DNA of 50,388 bases from GCA-2737665 sp044344795 (GCA_044344795.1 JBIJCF010000024.1:1-50388), one strand, 5' to 3'; numbered from the stretch's first letter, positions 42,293-49,779 are shown. Notes: generated by a model from the letters alone, not told the origin. Program-made: numbers and translations.

Positions 42293-42368
42293 GTGGTTTC
42301 GATATACGGTGGTTTCGATATATTAAAACGGTGGTTTCGATTCCCGAAGCATCGGGACTCAACCACCG
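42293..42368. repeat. REP-like palindromic repeats, left cluster
   Basis: Three copies of GGTGGTTTCGAT or a close variant start at about 42293, 42307 and 42329. The first two are half-sites. The third is a full palindrome: arms GGTGGTT (42330-42336) and AACCACC (42361-42367) enclose an inner hairpin TCCCGA-AGCA-TCGGGA (42342-42357). The right arm overlaps the end of the GIY-YIG gene. The two-level stem is reminiscent of REP elements. Confidence 0.8.
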
Positions 42369-42646
42369 TTGGGCTTCCGCGCCAATTCCGGTAAATGCTC
42401 CTGATTTCCATAAATCAATGCTTCGCGCTTTGCGCGTCTCCAGCCTTGAACTTGCTTTTCTCTGTAAAAGGCTTCATCGATGCGTGCAAATTCTTCGTAA
42501 TACACCAACTCCACAGACAAACGCTTTGCCGTGTAACGCGCGCCTTCTCCCGCTTGGTGCTGCGCGACTCGTAGTTCTAAGTATTTCGTACTGCCGACGT
42601 AGTAACTGCCGTCGTTGCAGCGTAGGATGTACATGTATCCGGGCAT
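42359..42646 (-). CDS. GIY-YIG nuclease, UPF0213/YhbQ type, within palindromic repeats
   Basis: From ATG 42646 the product is 95 residues. The GIY-YIG core is clear: MYILRCNDGSYYVGST, then LRVAQHQAGEGARYTAKR, and the Glu-bearing helix DEAFYREKQVQGWRRAKREALI. This matches small stand-alone GIY-YIG proteins, structure-specific or nicking nucleases whose biological role is mostly unknown. The ORF is open back to 42724, but those 26 residues are only the translated repeat. The last codons and stop (N-G-G-stop) come from the arm of the left palindrome. The gene is flanked on both sides by copies of the same repeat, an arrangement like REP-associated transposases. A role in spreading or maintaining the repeats is inference. 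Confidence 0.85.
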   Translation of the reverse strand: MPGYMYILRCNDGSYYVGSTKYLELRVAQHQAGEGARYTAKRLSVELVYYEEFARIDEAFYREKQVQGWRRAKREALIYGNQEHLPELARKPNGG

Positions 42647-42677
42647 GGTGAATATGTAATAATTAAAATATTTATAA

Positions 42678-42799
42678 CGGTGATTTCGATGTACGATGTC
42701 GGTGGTTTCGATAAACTCAACCACCTTTCATTGGATCCGGTTGTTGAGCTCGTCGAAACGACCGTCATGGAACCGGTGGTTGAGCCTGTCGAAACCACC
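42678..42799. repeat. REP-like palindromic repeats, right cluster
   Basis: Four more copies: a half-site GGTGATTTCGAT (42679-42690) and three palindromes at 42701-42725, 42739-42763 and 42775-42799. The last two have arms GGTTGTT/AACGACC (with one G-T pair) and GGTGGTT/AACCACC around GAGCTCGTCGA and GAGCCTGTCGA. The 42701 copy lies in the opposite orientation to the last two. The cluster ends two bases before the stop codon of the helicase gene. Confidence 0.85.
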
Positions 42800-42801
42800 G
42801 T

Positions 42802-45027
42802 CTATGCGCCCCGCATCCCCGCCAGCACCCACTTCAACTCCTCGTACGTAACATCATCCGGAAGGCGCTCCTTCAGGTCTTTTAGGTCTTTGGGCGACTC
42901 CTCCCGAATTGCGGTTTGAATTAATTCAATTTTATCTGCAGGCATTAAATCTTCCACGCTCAAGAGTTCTCTTTCAATACCAAACGCGAGATGCGCGGCA
43001 ATAGTGGTCTTCGAGAGATTTCTTTGCGCTGCTATTTCTTCTACTCCGTTCCCAGCTTTCCACAAATCAATACTGGCGTATTGTGTAGGCACACGCTTCT
43101 TCTTCGGGGCTTCCGAAACGAACTTCTTCTTTTTTGTTTTCGATGTCTTGCGTTTGCTGTGTGATTCTATAATATCATCTGCGCTGATGTGCACTTCGGG
43201 AAGTTCCAACAGCATACTTTTTTTATCGGGTTCCCGACCTTCAGCGCGGGCTGCCAAATACCGCTCGGTTTTGTGTAAACTCATCAAACGGTGCGTCACC
43301 GACTCGCCCAGCAACTGCACTTCTTCCTGAAATTGCTTCACGCCCGCATCTTCATCCAGTCGGTAACTCAATAACAGCAAAGCTTCCCGCAATTTTAGTA
43401 AGCGCGAATAGAAATACTCCTTCCCTGCCCGCACGCGTTGGTACAATTCGGGAATGCCGTATTGCCGCGTTTCAATTTCGTTCAGAAACTTAGCACTCAC
43501 CGCCGCCAACTCGGTTAAATCTTTATCGATCAGCGCGACTTCCTCCGCATACACGTTATGCACCACGCCTTTCTGACGCGATGCCGCATACTGCTGCAAC
43601 TGCGCGGCTTGCTCTGCGGTTTCCTGCAAACGAAACGCTTGTTGCACCTGTTGTACACTAAACACTGTTGCCGCGCGCTCTACTTCTTCGTGCAGCCGTT
43701 CCGAACCCGGACGTGCGTTGGTAAATTCCGTCACGTGTACATGGGTACTGATCATGCGCTCGGGCATACGCGCCGTTAACTGCAAGCCTTCCAACGACGT
43801 CAAACGCGACAAGGCCACATACAACTGCCCCGGCGCAAACGCCTCTTCTACATCTATCGCAGCTTGTTCAAATGTCAAACCCTGACTCTTATGCACGGTA
43901 ATCGCCCACGCATACTTCAACGGATATTGCAAAAACACACCCAGCTCCTGTTCTTCAATTTCACCCGTGCTTTCGTTCAACACGTAGCGGATGTTTTTCC
44001 ATTCCGCCGGTTTTACTTCGTACGTATCCGTTGCGCCGTCCAACTGCACCACTAATCGATCTTTTGCCGTTTCCACCACTGTGGCGAGTTTCCCGTTGTA
44101 ATACATGCGTTGCGGAGAAGCATCGTTGCGGCAGAACATCACCCGCGCTCCCACACGCAGTTCCAGGGCTTTATCCAAAGGCAACAAGTTATCCGGAAAT
44201 TCTCCCGTTACGATGGCGTTATACACACGCGACGGCGTTGGCAGCGCGTGCAATTGTTTCATGTTAATCGCATCGGCTTTGGCGTTGTGTGTGGTCATGC
44301 GAATGCGCTCGTCCGTTTGTTGCGGTTGGTAAAACGTGTTCAACAATTCCGCATCTTCTTTCAGCAAAATGTTTTCCCGCAAGCGATTCAGCAACTGCAC
44401 AAACTGTTCATCCCGCTGTCGGTACACTTTATCCAGTTCTATGTACACGGGAGGATGTTGTTGCAACACCTGAGCCTGAAAGAAAAACGGTCCCGCGTAC
44501 AACGCTTTCAGTTCCTGCCATTCGTGCTCTTTAATCACCGGCGGCAGTTGCGACAGATCACCGATAAACAACACCTGCACACCACCAAACGGCAAGTTGT
44601 ATTGGCGGCGCACCAGTTTTAGCATAAAGTCAATAGCATCCAGCACATCTGCGCGCAGCATGCTCACTTCATCAATAATCAGCAGTTCCAGTTCTTGCAG
44701 CAAGCGACGTTTGCGCCCGCTCATGCGTTGTTCGCGTCTCAAGGTAGCAGGCGTTACAAATCCCGGCACGGGCGGCGGACCCTCCATAGGCAAAAACGCC
44801 CCAAACGGTAATTGAAATAAGGAATGTATCGTAACACCACCCGCGTTAATAGCCGCAATGCCCGTAGGCGCCACGATGGCACAATTTTTAAAAGTTAGTC
44901 CCACCAACTTTCTCAGGAACGTTGTTTTCCCGCTACCCGCTTTACCTGTAAGGAACACAGGTTTACGAGTATGTTGAATAAACCGTGCGGCCATCTCAGC
45001 CGGATCAATCACCTCATTCATACGCAT
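42802..45027 (-). CDS. Pif1/RecD-like superfamily 1 DNA helicase
   Basis: A 741-residue SF1 helicase. Walker A is GKAGSGKT (28-35) in VFLTGKAGSGKTTFLRKL. Ia is APTGIAAINAGGVTIHSLF, Walker B is LLIIDEVSMLRADVLD, then GDLSQLPPV and, near the C-terminal RecA fold, AITVHKSQGLTFEQA and LYVALSRLTSLEG. These are Pif1 family motifs. The C-terminus has a helix-turn-helix (YASIDLWKAGNGVEEIAAQR, LSKTTIAAHL) typical of the HTH_40 tail found on Bacteroidota Pif1-like and RecQ-like helicases. The DNA of this gene is clearly GC-richer than the neighbouring cassette. Its likely job is unwinding DNA in repair or replication. Confidence 0.88.
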   Translation of the reverse strand: MRMNEVIDPAEMAARFIQHTRKPVFLTGKAGSGKTTFLRKLVGLTFKNCAIVAPTGIAAINAGGVTIHSLFQLPFGAFLPMEGPPPVPGFVTPATLRREQRMSGRKRRLLQELELLIIDEVSMLRADVLDAIDFMLKLVRRQYNLPFGGVQVLFIGDLSQLPPVIKEHEWQELKALYAGPFFFQAQVLQQHPPVYIELDKVYRQRDEQFVQLLNRLRENILLKEDAELLNTFYQPQQTDERIRMTTHNAKADAINMKQLHALPTPSRVYNAIVTGEFPDNLLPLDKALELRVGARVMFCRNDASPQRMYYNGKLATVVETAKDRLVVQLDGATDTYEVKPAEWKNIRYVLNESTGEIEEQELGVFLQYPLKYAWAITVHKSQGLTFEQAAIDVEEAFAPGQLYVALSRLTSLEGLQLTARMPERMISTHVHVTEFTNARPGSERLHEEVERAATVFSVQQVQQAFRLQETAEQAAQLQQYAASRQKGVVHNVYAEEVALIDKDLTELAAVSAKFLNEIETRQYGIPELYQRVRAGKEYFYSRLLKLREALLLLSYRLDEDAGVKQFQEEVQLLGESVTHRLMSLHKTERYLAARAEGREPDKKSMLLELPEVHISADDIIESHSKRKTSKTKKKKFVSEAPKKKRVPTQYASIDLWKAGNGVEEIAAQRNLSKTTIAAHLAFGIERELLSVEDLMPADKIELIQTAIREESPKDLKDLKERLPDDVTYEELKWVLAGMRGA

Positions 45028-45066
45028 GCATATAACTGTTAAACTACACTAAAATAATTTGGCCGG

Positions 45067-45096
45067 CGAAGGTAGTGTTCGAGAAGGTATTAACAA
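45067..45096 (-). promoter_or_regulatory. Candidate promoter of the Pif1-like helicase
   Basis: Minus-strand TTG (45096-45094), a 19-base spacer, then TACCTTCG (45074-45067), one mismatch from TAnnTTTG, 39 bases before the start codon. The rest of the 276-base gap (45028-45303) to the divergent MazG gene is AT-rich. It shows no TAnnTTTG on the plus strand and nothing else I can support. Confidence 0.45.
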
Positions 45097-45303
45097 TATA
45101 TCAAACGGTTACAAACGGGTATAAGTGTTTTTGTTAATTAAAATAAAAGTGGAAGGAGGATGGAAAGGGGATTTGGGGTAAATTGGGGTGCTAGAAAGTA
45201 TGACTTTTCAGTTGCGTCACGAATTGGAAAGTACATATTGAAAGCTTCCGTATAAATAGTAGCTATTAGTGATAGAGAGCGCAACCCAATAAATCACCCA
45301 AGC

Positions 45304-45645
45304 ATGGATTCAAAATATATAGAAACAATATCACAGCTTTTGAAATTTAGAGATGAACGGAATTGGGAACAGTTTCATGATTCCAAAAATCTTGCGTTGG
45401 CAATTTCTATTGAAGCCGCCGAACTAAACGAGTTATTTCTTTGGAAAGAAAAGCCGGAAAGCGAAAGCGTGAGTTTAGAAAAAATAAAAGAGGAGCTAGC
45501 AGATATTCTCTCCTTCGCTTTTCTATTGGCTAATAAGCACAGTATAGATCCGTTTGATATTATTTCAGAGAAAATCAAAAAAAATGGGGTGAAATACCCT
45601 GTTGACAAAGCAAAAGGCAAAGCTGATAAGTACACCGATTTATAA
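45304..45645 (+). CDS. MazG-like nucleotide pyrophosphohydrolase
   Basis: A 113-residue all-alpha NTP pyrophosphohydrolase of the MazG/dCTPase type. The metal motif is intact: E37-x-x-E40 in SIEAAELNELFLWK and E64-x-x-D67 in IKEELADILSFAFLL. The N-terminus (LLKFRDERNWEQFHDSKNLA) and the end (NGVKYPVDKAKGKADKY) fit the small single-domain subfamily that hydrolyses dNTPs or modified nucleotides to monophosphates. Its stop overlaps the ATG of the next gene by one base (TAATG), so the two are translationally coupled. Both are AT-rich compared with the flanking helicase. It is the first gene of the candidate defence cassette; the substrate is unknown. Confidence 0.88.
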   Translation: MDSKYIETISQLLKFRDERNWEQFHDSKNLALAISIEAAELNELFLWKEKPESESVSLEKIKEELADILSFAFLLANKHSIDPFDIISEKIKKNGVKYPVDKAKGKADKYTDL

Positions 45646-47819
45646 TGTGTAAGGACTTCGCCATACACCATTACGATTTCAATTCACATATTGAAACTGA
45701 ATTGATTGAAAGGCACAGAGACTTCTTGTCTTGGCCAATTGTTTATTTTCTGAATAATAACAAATCGCAAGAGGCATACGTTGGTGAAACTACTGATGTA
45801 ATTAACCGACTAAAAGTACATTCGAAAAACGATCAGAAACAGAAAAACACCAGAGTTCATCTTGTATTAAGTGAGCTATTTAACAAGTCTGCCGCATTAG
45901 ATCTTGAATCATATTTAATCAGATACATTTCTGCTGATGGAATATATACTTTGCAAAATGCGAATCTAGGGATATGCAACCATCGATACTATCAGCAAAA
46001 AGAACTGTACTGGGATATTTTTAAAGATATATGGAACGAGTTAAGAAGTCTCGGAATTGCGCGGCATTCATTAGAACATATAGACAATTCTGACCTGTTT
46101 AAGTATTCCCCGTACAAGTCTTTATCCGCTGAACAAGTTTCCGGATTAAAGCTGATCCTAAAATGTCTTTTAGATACGAATTACAAAACGAGCTTAATTC
46201 AGGGAGGCGCAGGCACCGGAAAGTCTATACTTGCCATATTTATATTTAAACTTTTAAAAACTAATCTTGATGACTTCAATTTTTCAGATTTTGAGGAAGA
46301 AGATCAAGAATTGCTCGAACTGGTCCATCAGGTAAAGTTGAAATACGCCAATATGAGTATGGCGTTGGTTATCCCGATGTCGTCGTTCCGCAAGACTATT
46401 TCAAAGGTTTTTAAAAACATCAAAGGCCTTTCACCGGATATGGTCATTGGGCCGTCTGACCTTGCAAAAAAGAAATATGATTTAATTATTGTTGATGAAG
46501 GGCATCGACTAAGACAACGAGTTAACCTCGGTCCATATTTTAAACCTTTTGACATCACCTCCGAAAAATTTGGTTTAGATAAACACACGTGTTCTGAGCT
46601 TGATTGGGTTTTACATCAATCCGATAAATGTCTGATCTTTTATGATCGCTTTCAATCCATAAAACCCTCTGATGCGCCCAGAGAAAGGTTTGTAGAACTA
46701 GAGAATGAAAAAACCACTAGAATTGAAACTTTAAAAACACAGTTTAGATCAAGAGGCGGTATCAATTATGTAAATTTCATACATAACTTACTTGATGCGG
46801 ATATAAATAAATTAGTGCCGTTTAAATCTTTAGATTTTGATTTAAAGTTGTTCGATAACCCGGAAGACCTTGTAAACGAAATCAATTTAAAAGAGCAATC
46901 CGAAGGGCTTTCAAGAATAGTTGCAGGCTACGCTTGGGAATGGGTATCGAAAAAAGACAAGAACAAATTCGACATAAAAATTGGCGACGTTCAACTTAAA
47001 TGGAATAGTGTTGCAGTAGATTGGGTGAACTCGCCTAACGCAATTAATGAAGTAGGATGCATTCATACTACACAGGGATACGATTTAAACTATGTTGGTG
47101 TAATTATTGGTCCTGAAATTGATTACGACTTTGATAATAATCAAATTGTCGTTTATAAAGACCGTTATAAAGATAAAGCCGGTAAAAACACAATAACTGA
47201 TGAACGTGTTTTAAAGGATTATATCATAAACATATATAAAACGATTTTATTACGCGGAATTAAAGGAGCGTACATTTTTGCAGTTAATAAAAATTTGAAT
47301 GCCTATTTGTCGCAATACATACAGGGTAAATCAAACAAAGTTGAGCGTCCTTTAATTATAGTTCTCGATAGTCCAAACGACAAAACAATTCCCTACTACG
47401 ACCTTAAAATTGCAGCCGGTAATTTTACAACTCAACAGGTGAGAGAGAACACCAAGTATATAGAACTTGAAAATGAAAATTACGCGAAAGGAGATTATTT
47501 CGCATGTAAGGTCGTTGGAGAATCCATGAACAAAATAATTCCTAACGGTTCCATTTGTTTATTTGAAAAGTACTCCGGAGGTAGTCGAAACGGGAAAATT
47601 GCGTTGGTGGAAATGACAGATTACACCGACTCCGATACAGGCTCAAACTATACTATCAAAGAATATTCCAGCAAAAAAACTACATCGGAAGACGGCTGGA
47701 AACATGAAGAGATAATCTTATTACCTAAATCAAATAATGAATATTCGCCAATAGTTCTTCGAGACGAAGAAACAATTACCTTAAAAGTTATTGGTGTATT
47801 TATTAAGGTTTTAGATTAA
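45645..47819 (+). CDS. GIY-YIG / Schlafen-type helicase (DUF2075) / LexA-like S24 protease fusion
   Basis: A 724-residue multidomain protein. Residues 31-105 are GIY-YIG-like (PIVYFLNNNKSQEAYVGETT, R55, E88 in LDLESYLIRYI). Residues about 160-565 are a DUF2075/SLFN-g3 helicase: Walker A GGAGTGKS (187-194), Walker B IIVDEGHRLR (281-290), TLKTQFRSRGG (362-372), IHTTQGYDLNYVG (473-485). Residues about 580-724 are an S24 domain with an Ala591-Gly592 site (LKIAAGNF), Ser627 (GESM) and Lys672 (YTIKEY). Spacing is 36 residues from Ala to Ser (LexA 35) and 45 from Ser to Lys (lambda CI 43, LexA 37). No helix-turn-helix is present. It is coupled to the MazG-like gene. I infer a phage- or damage-responsive defence protein; no named system of this composition is known to me. 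Confidence 0.85.
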   Translation: MCKDFAIHHYDFNSHIETELIERHRDFLSWPIVYFLNNNKSQEAYVGETTDVINRLKVHSKNDQKQKNTRVHLVLSELFNKSAALDLESYLIRYISADGIYTLQNANLGICNHRYYQQKELYWDIFKDIWNELRSLGIARHSLEHIDNSDLFKYSPYKSLSAEQVSGLKLILKCLLDTNYKTSLIQGGAGTGKSILAIFIFKLLKTNLDDFNFSDFEEEDQELLELVHQVKLKYANMSMALVIPMSSFRKTISKVFKNIKGLSPDMVIGPSDLAKKKYDLIIVDEGHRLRQRVNLGPYFKPFDITSEKFGLDKHTCSELDWVLHQSDKCLIFYDRFQSIKPSDAPRERFVELENEKTTRIETLKTQFRSRGGINYVNFIHNLLDADINKLVPFKSLDFDLKLFDNPEDLVNEINLKEQSEGLSRIVAGYAWEWVSKKDKNKFDIKIGDVQLKWNSVAVDWVNSPNAINEVGCIHTTQGYDLNYVGVIIGPEIDYDFDNNQIVVYKDRYKDKAGKNTITDERVLKDYIINIYKTILLRGIKGAYIFAVNKNLNAYLSQYIQGKSNKVERPLIIVLDSPNDKTIPYYDLKIAAGNFTTQQVRENTKYIELENENYAKGDYFACKVVGESMNKIIPNGSICLFEKYSGGSRNGKIALVEMTDYTDSDTGSNYTIKEYSSKKTTSEDGWKHEEIILLPKSNNEYSPIVLRDEETITLKVIGVFIKVLD

Positions 47820-48566
47820 TTGACCACACGCATGTTTCGTTTTTCCCTCTCCTCCCTCCTCCTTCACCTCGCAGTTGCGCTGTTGCTGCTCATCGGGTTG
47901 TTGGGGCTTTATGTTGTTGCGGTGTTCGTGTGTGCCCACATCTCCATCCCCGCTACCACCACTCCTTCCAACGAGGTTGCCATTTTTATTAAAACCAACG
48001 GAGTGCATACGGATATTGTGGTGCCGGTGAAACATGAAATTATGGATTGGTCGAAGGTGGTGAAGTACGAGCATACGTTGTCGCGGGATACGACTCCGCA
48101 GTACCTGGCGTTTGGTTGAGGCGATAAAGGTTTTTATTTGGAAACGCCTACGTGGGACGACTTGAAACTGAGTACGGCGTTTAATGCGGCGTTCGGTTGG
48201 GGCAGCGCGGCCATGCACACCACGTTTTATCACGGTATGACGGAGAGTGCATCGTGTAAAAAAATTACCATCAGCAAAAGGGCGTATCAACAACTGGTGC
48301 GTTACCTGCAATCGGGATTTTTGAGAACACGCGCGGGGGCGTTCCTGCATATTGATGCGCAGTCGTCGTATGCGCGGGAAGCGTTGGAAGAGGGTCGTGC
48401 GTTGGTGTATCGTTATGGTCGGCACGATGCGTTTTACGAAGGCGTGGGCAGTTACAGTATGCACCATACGTGCAACACCTGGGCGAATAACGCGCTAAAA
48501 GCTTGCCAACAAAAAGCCTGCTTGTGGACGCCTTTTGATTTCGGGATTTTTTGGCAATATGAATAG
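47820..48566 (+). pseudogene. DUF2459 (TIGR02117-type) protein gene broken by one nonsense codon
   Basis: One reading frame, 248 codons plus stop, interrupted only by TGA at 48117-48119. The N-terminal half has a membrane helix (LAVALLLLIGLLGLYVVAVF) and IKTNGVHTDIVVPV. The second half has GDKGFYLETPTWDDLK and the C-terminal TCNTWANNALKACQ. The stop replaces the Trp of the family motif FGWGDKGFY, a TGG to TGA change. The frame is otherwise intact, so it is a recent mutation, a sequencing error, or rarely read through. The start is TTG 47820, touching the preceding stop, or ATG 47832. The family is envelope-associated and of unknown function. Confidence 0.8.
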
Positions 48567-48615
48567 GATTGTTGATTTGTGATTGTTGAATTTTGATTGG
48601 GATTGTTGATTGTTG
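48567..48615 (+). repeat. Short direct repeats GATTGTTGA
   Basis: Three exact copies of GATTGTTGA (48567, 48581 and 48601) in a 49-base AT-rich stretch between the DUF2459 pseudogene and the fic gene. Such low-complexity runs are common in intergenic DNA; no function is proposed. Confidence 0.5.
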
Positions 48616-48700
48616 TTTGGGTTCCATCCCGGCTCTTTTCACGTAAAAGCTTACCTTTAAAACGACAGTGCTCAAAGCACGAGTTGAACGTGAACACCGC

Positions 48701-49579
48701 ATGAGTAAGCAACAGAAAATTTCTATACGATTTTTCAACGACCGGGAAGTACGCGCCGTGTGGGATGATGTGCACGCCAAATGGTGGTTTAGCGTATTGG
48801 ATGTGGTGGGCGTTTTAAACGAAGAAAACGATTACACCAAAGTCCGCAACTACTGGAAATACCTGAAAGTCAAACTGAAGAAAGAAAATCCTCAACTGGT
48901 TAGTGCCACTACCCAGTTGAAATTGCAGGCTCCCGATCAAAAACTTCGTCTGGCTGACGCTTTGGACAGCAACGGCGTTATAGCCTTGGCGAAACATTTT
49001 CCGAATAATAAATCGGTAAAATTCTTAGACTGGTTTCTCTACAGCGAATCGGGCATCGACGGGCAAAGCAAGAAAAAGGCGTACACCTTATTTGAAAGTA
49101 ATCTCATTGAAGAATTCGAGGTGGGAACAACGAAAGGCTTGCAACAAATTCACGCTTATATTTTTGGCGGCTTGTACGATTTCGCAGGTCAGATCCGAGA
49201 AAAGAGCATTTCGAAAGGCGGATATCAATTTGTGTATGCGCAACATTTGAAAAGCACGTTACAACACATCGACGGAATGCCTCATGATACGTTGGACGCC
49301 ATTATTTTAAAGTATAGCGAGATGAATAAGGCGCATCCGTTTATGGAAGGCAACGGCAGAAGCACCCGAATTTGGCTGGATATGATGCTGAAGAAAAGTT
49401 TGAAAAAATGTGTGGACTGGAGCGTCATTAAAAAGGAACACTACATGAATGCGATGATCATCAGCACGGTGGATCCTACAGTGCTGAAGGAACTCATCAA
49501 AAGTGCACTGACGAATAAAATCAACGATCGCACGATGTTCATGAAAGGCATCGATTATTCGTACTACTACGAAGAATAA
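48701..49579 (+). CDS. Bro-N domain fused to Fic domain (putative AMP-transferase)
   Basis: From ATG 48701 the product is 292 residues. A GTG at 48668 would add 11. The N-terminal ~115 residues are a Bro-N-like domain (IRFFNDREVRAVWDDVHAKW, FSVLDVVGVLN, TTQLKLQAPDQKLR), found in phage antirepressors and DinD-like proteins. The rest is a Fic domain with a complete active motif, HPFMEGNGRSTR (212-223), where His212 is catalytic and both Arg are kept. It is preceded by GLQQIHAYIFGGLYDFAGQIRE (read in part). A motif-complete Fic domain transfers AMP or a related group to a target. No clear (S/T)xxxE(G/N) inhibitory helix was found, and no antitoxin gene is adjacent. Likely a toxin or stress-response effector. 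Confidence 0.82.
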   Translation: MSKQQKISIRFFNDREVRAVWDDVHAKWWFSVLDVVGVLNEENDYTKVRNYWKYLKVKLKKENPQLVSATTQLKLQAPDQKLRLADALDSNGVIALAKHFPNNKSVKFLDWFLYSESGIDGQSKKKAYTLFESNLIEEFEVGTTKGLQQIHAYIFGGLYDFAGQIREKSISKGGYQFVYAQHLKSTLQHIDGMPHDTLDAIILKYSEMNKAHPFMEGNGRSTRIWLDMMLKKSLKKCVDWSVIKKEHYMNAMIISTVDPTVLKELIKSALTNKINDRTMFMKGIDYSYYYEE

Positions 49580-49715
49580 CTAACTTCGATGCTCTGCAAC
49601 ACGCCATTTCAACGAATCCGCACTATTTTTATTCCTGTACCGAAGGAAAGTACTTTCCGCGACGGCTATAGAAAAACAGCCCCGTTGATCATCGCACACT
49701 AACAACAACCCCAAC

Positions 49716-49749
49716 AAAAAAACTCCATGCTTACACATGGAGTTTTTTT
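49716..49749. terminator. Bidirectional terminator between fic and dxs
   Basis: Arms AAAAAAACTCCATG and CATGGAGTTTTTTT around the loop CTTACA. The 136 bases from the fic stop (49580) up to it contain no feature I can support. Confidence 0.9.
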
Positions 49750-49779
49750 ATGTTTTATTTGAATTATAATTTCCTGCTA

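Noticed and set aside
42293..42800. CRISPR array
   Set aside because: Copies are few, variable, in both orientations and irregularly spaced, with no spacer-like units and no cas genes.
45224..45256. Sigma-70-like TTGGAA...TATAAA promoter before the MazG-like gene
   Set aside because: The spacer is 21 bases and Bacteroidota promoters use a different -7 box, so I do not call it, although the gene must have a promoter in this gap.
48117..48119. UGA read as tryptophan
   Set aside because: Other genes in the window, for example the GIY-YIG gene, end at TGA, so general recoding does not fit; a local mutation or error is simpler.
47811..48467. A 218-codon minus-strand frame over the DUF2459 gene
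   Set aside because: Arg/His-rich shadow of the plus-strand gene, whose own sequence has family motifs.
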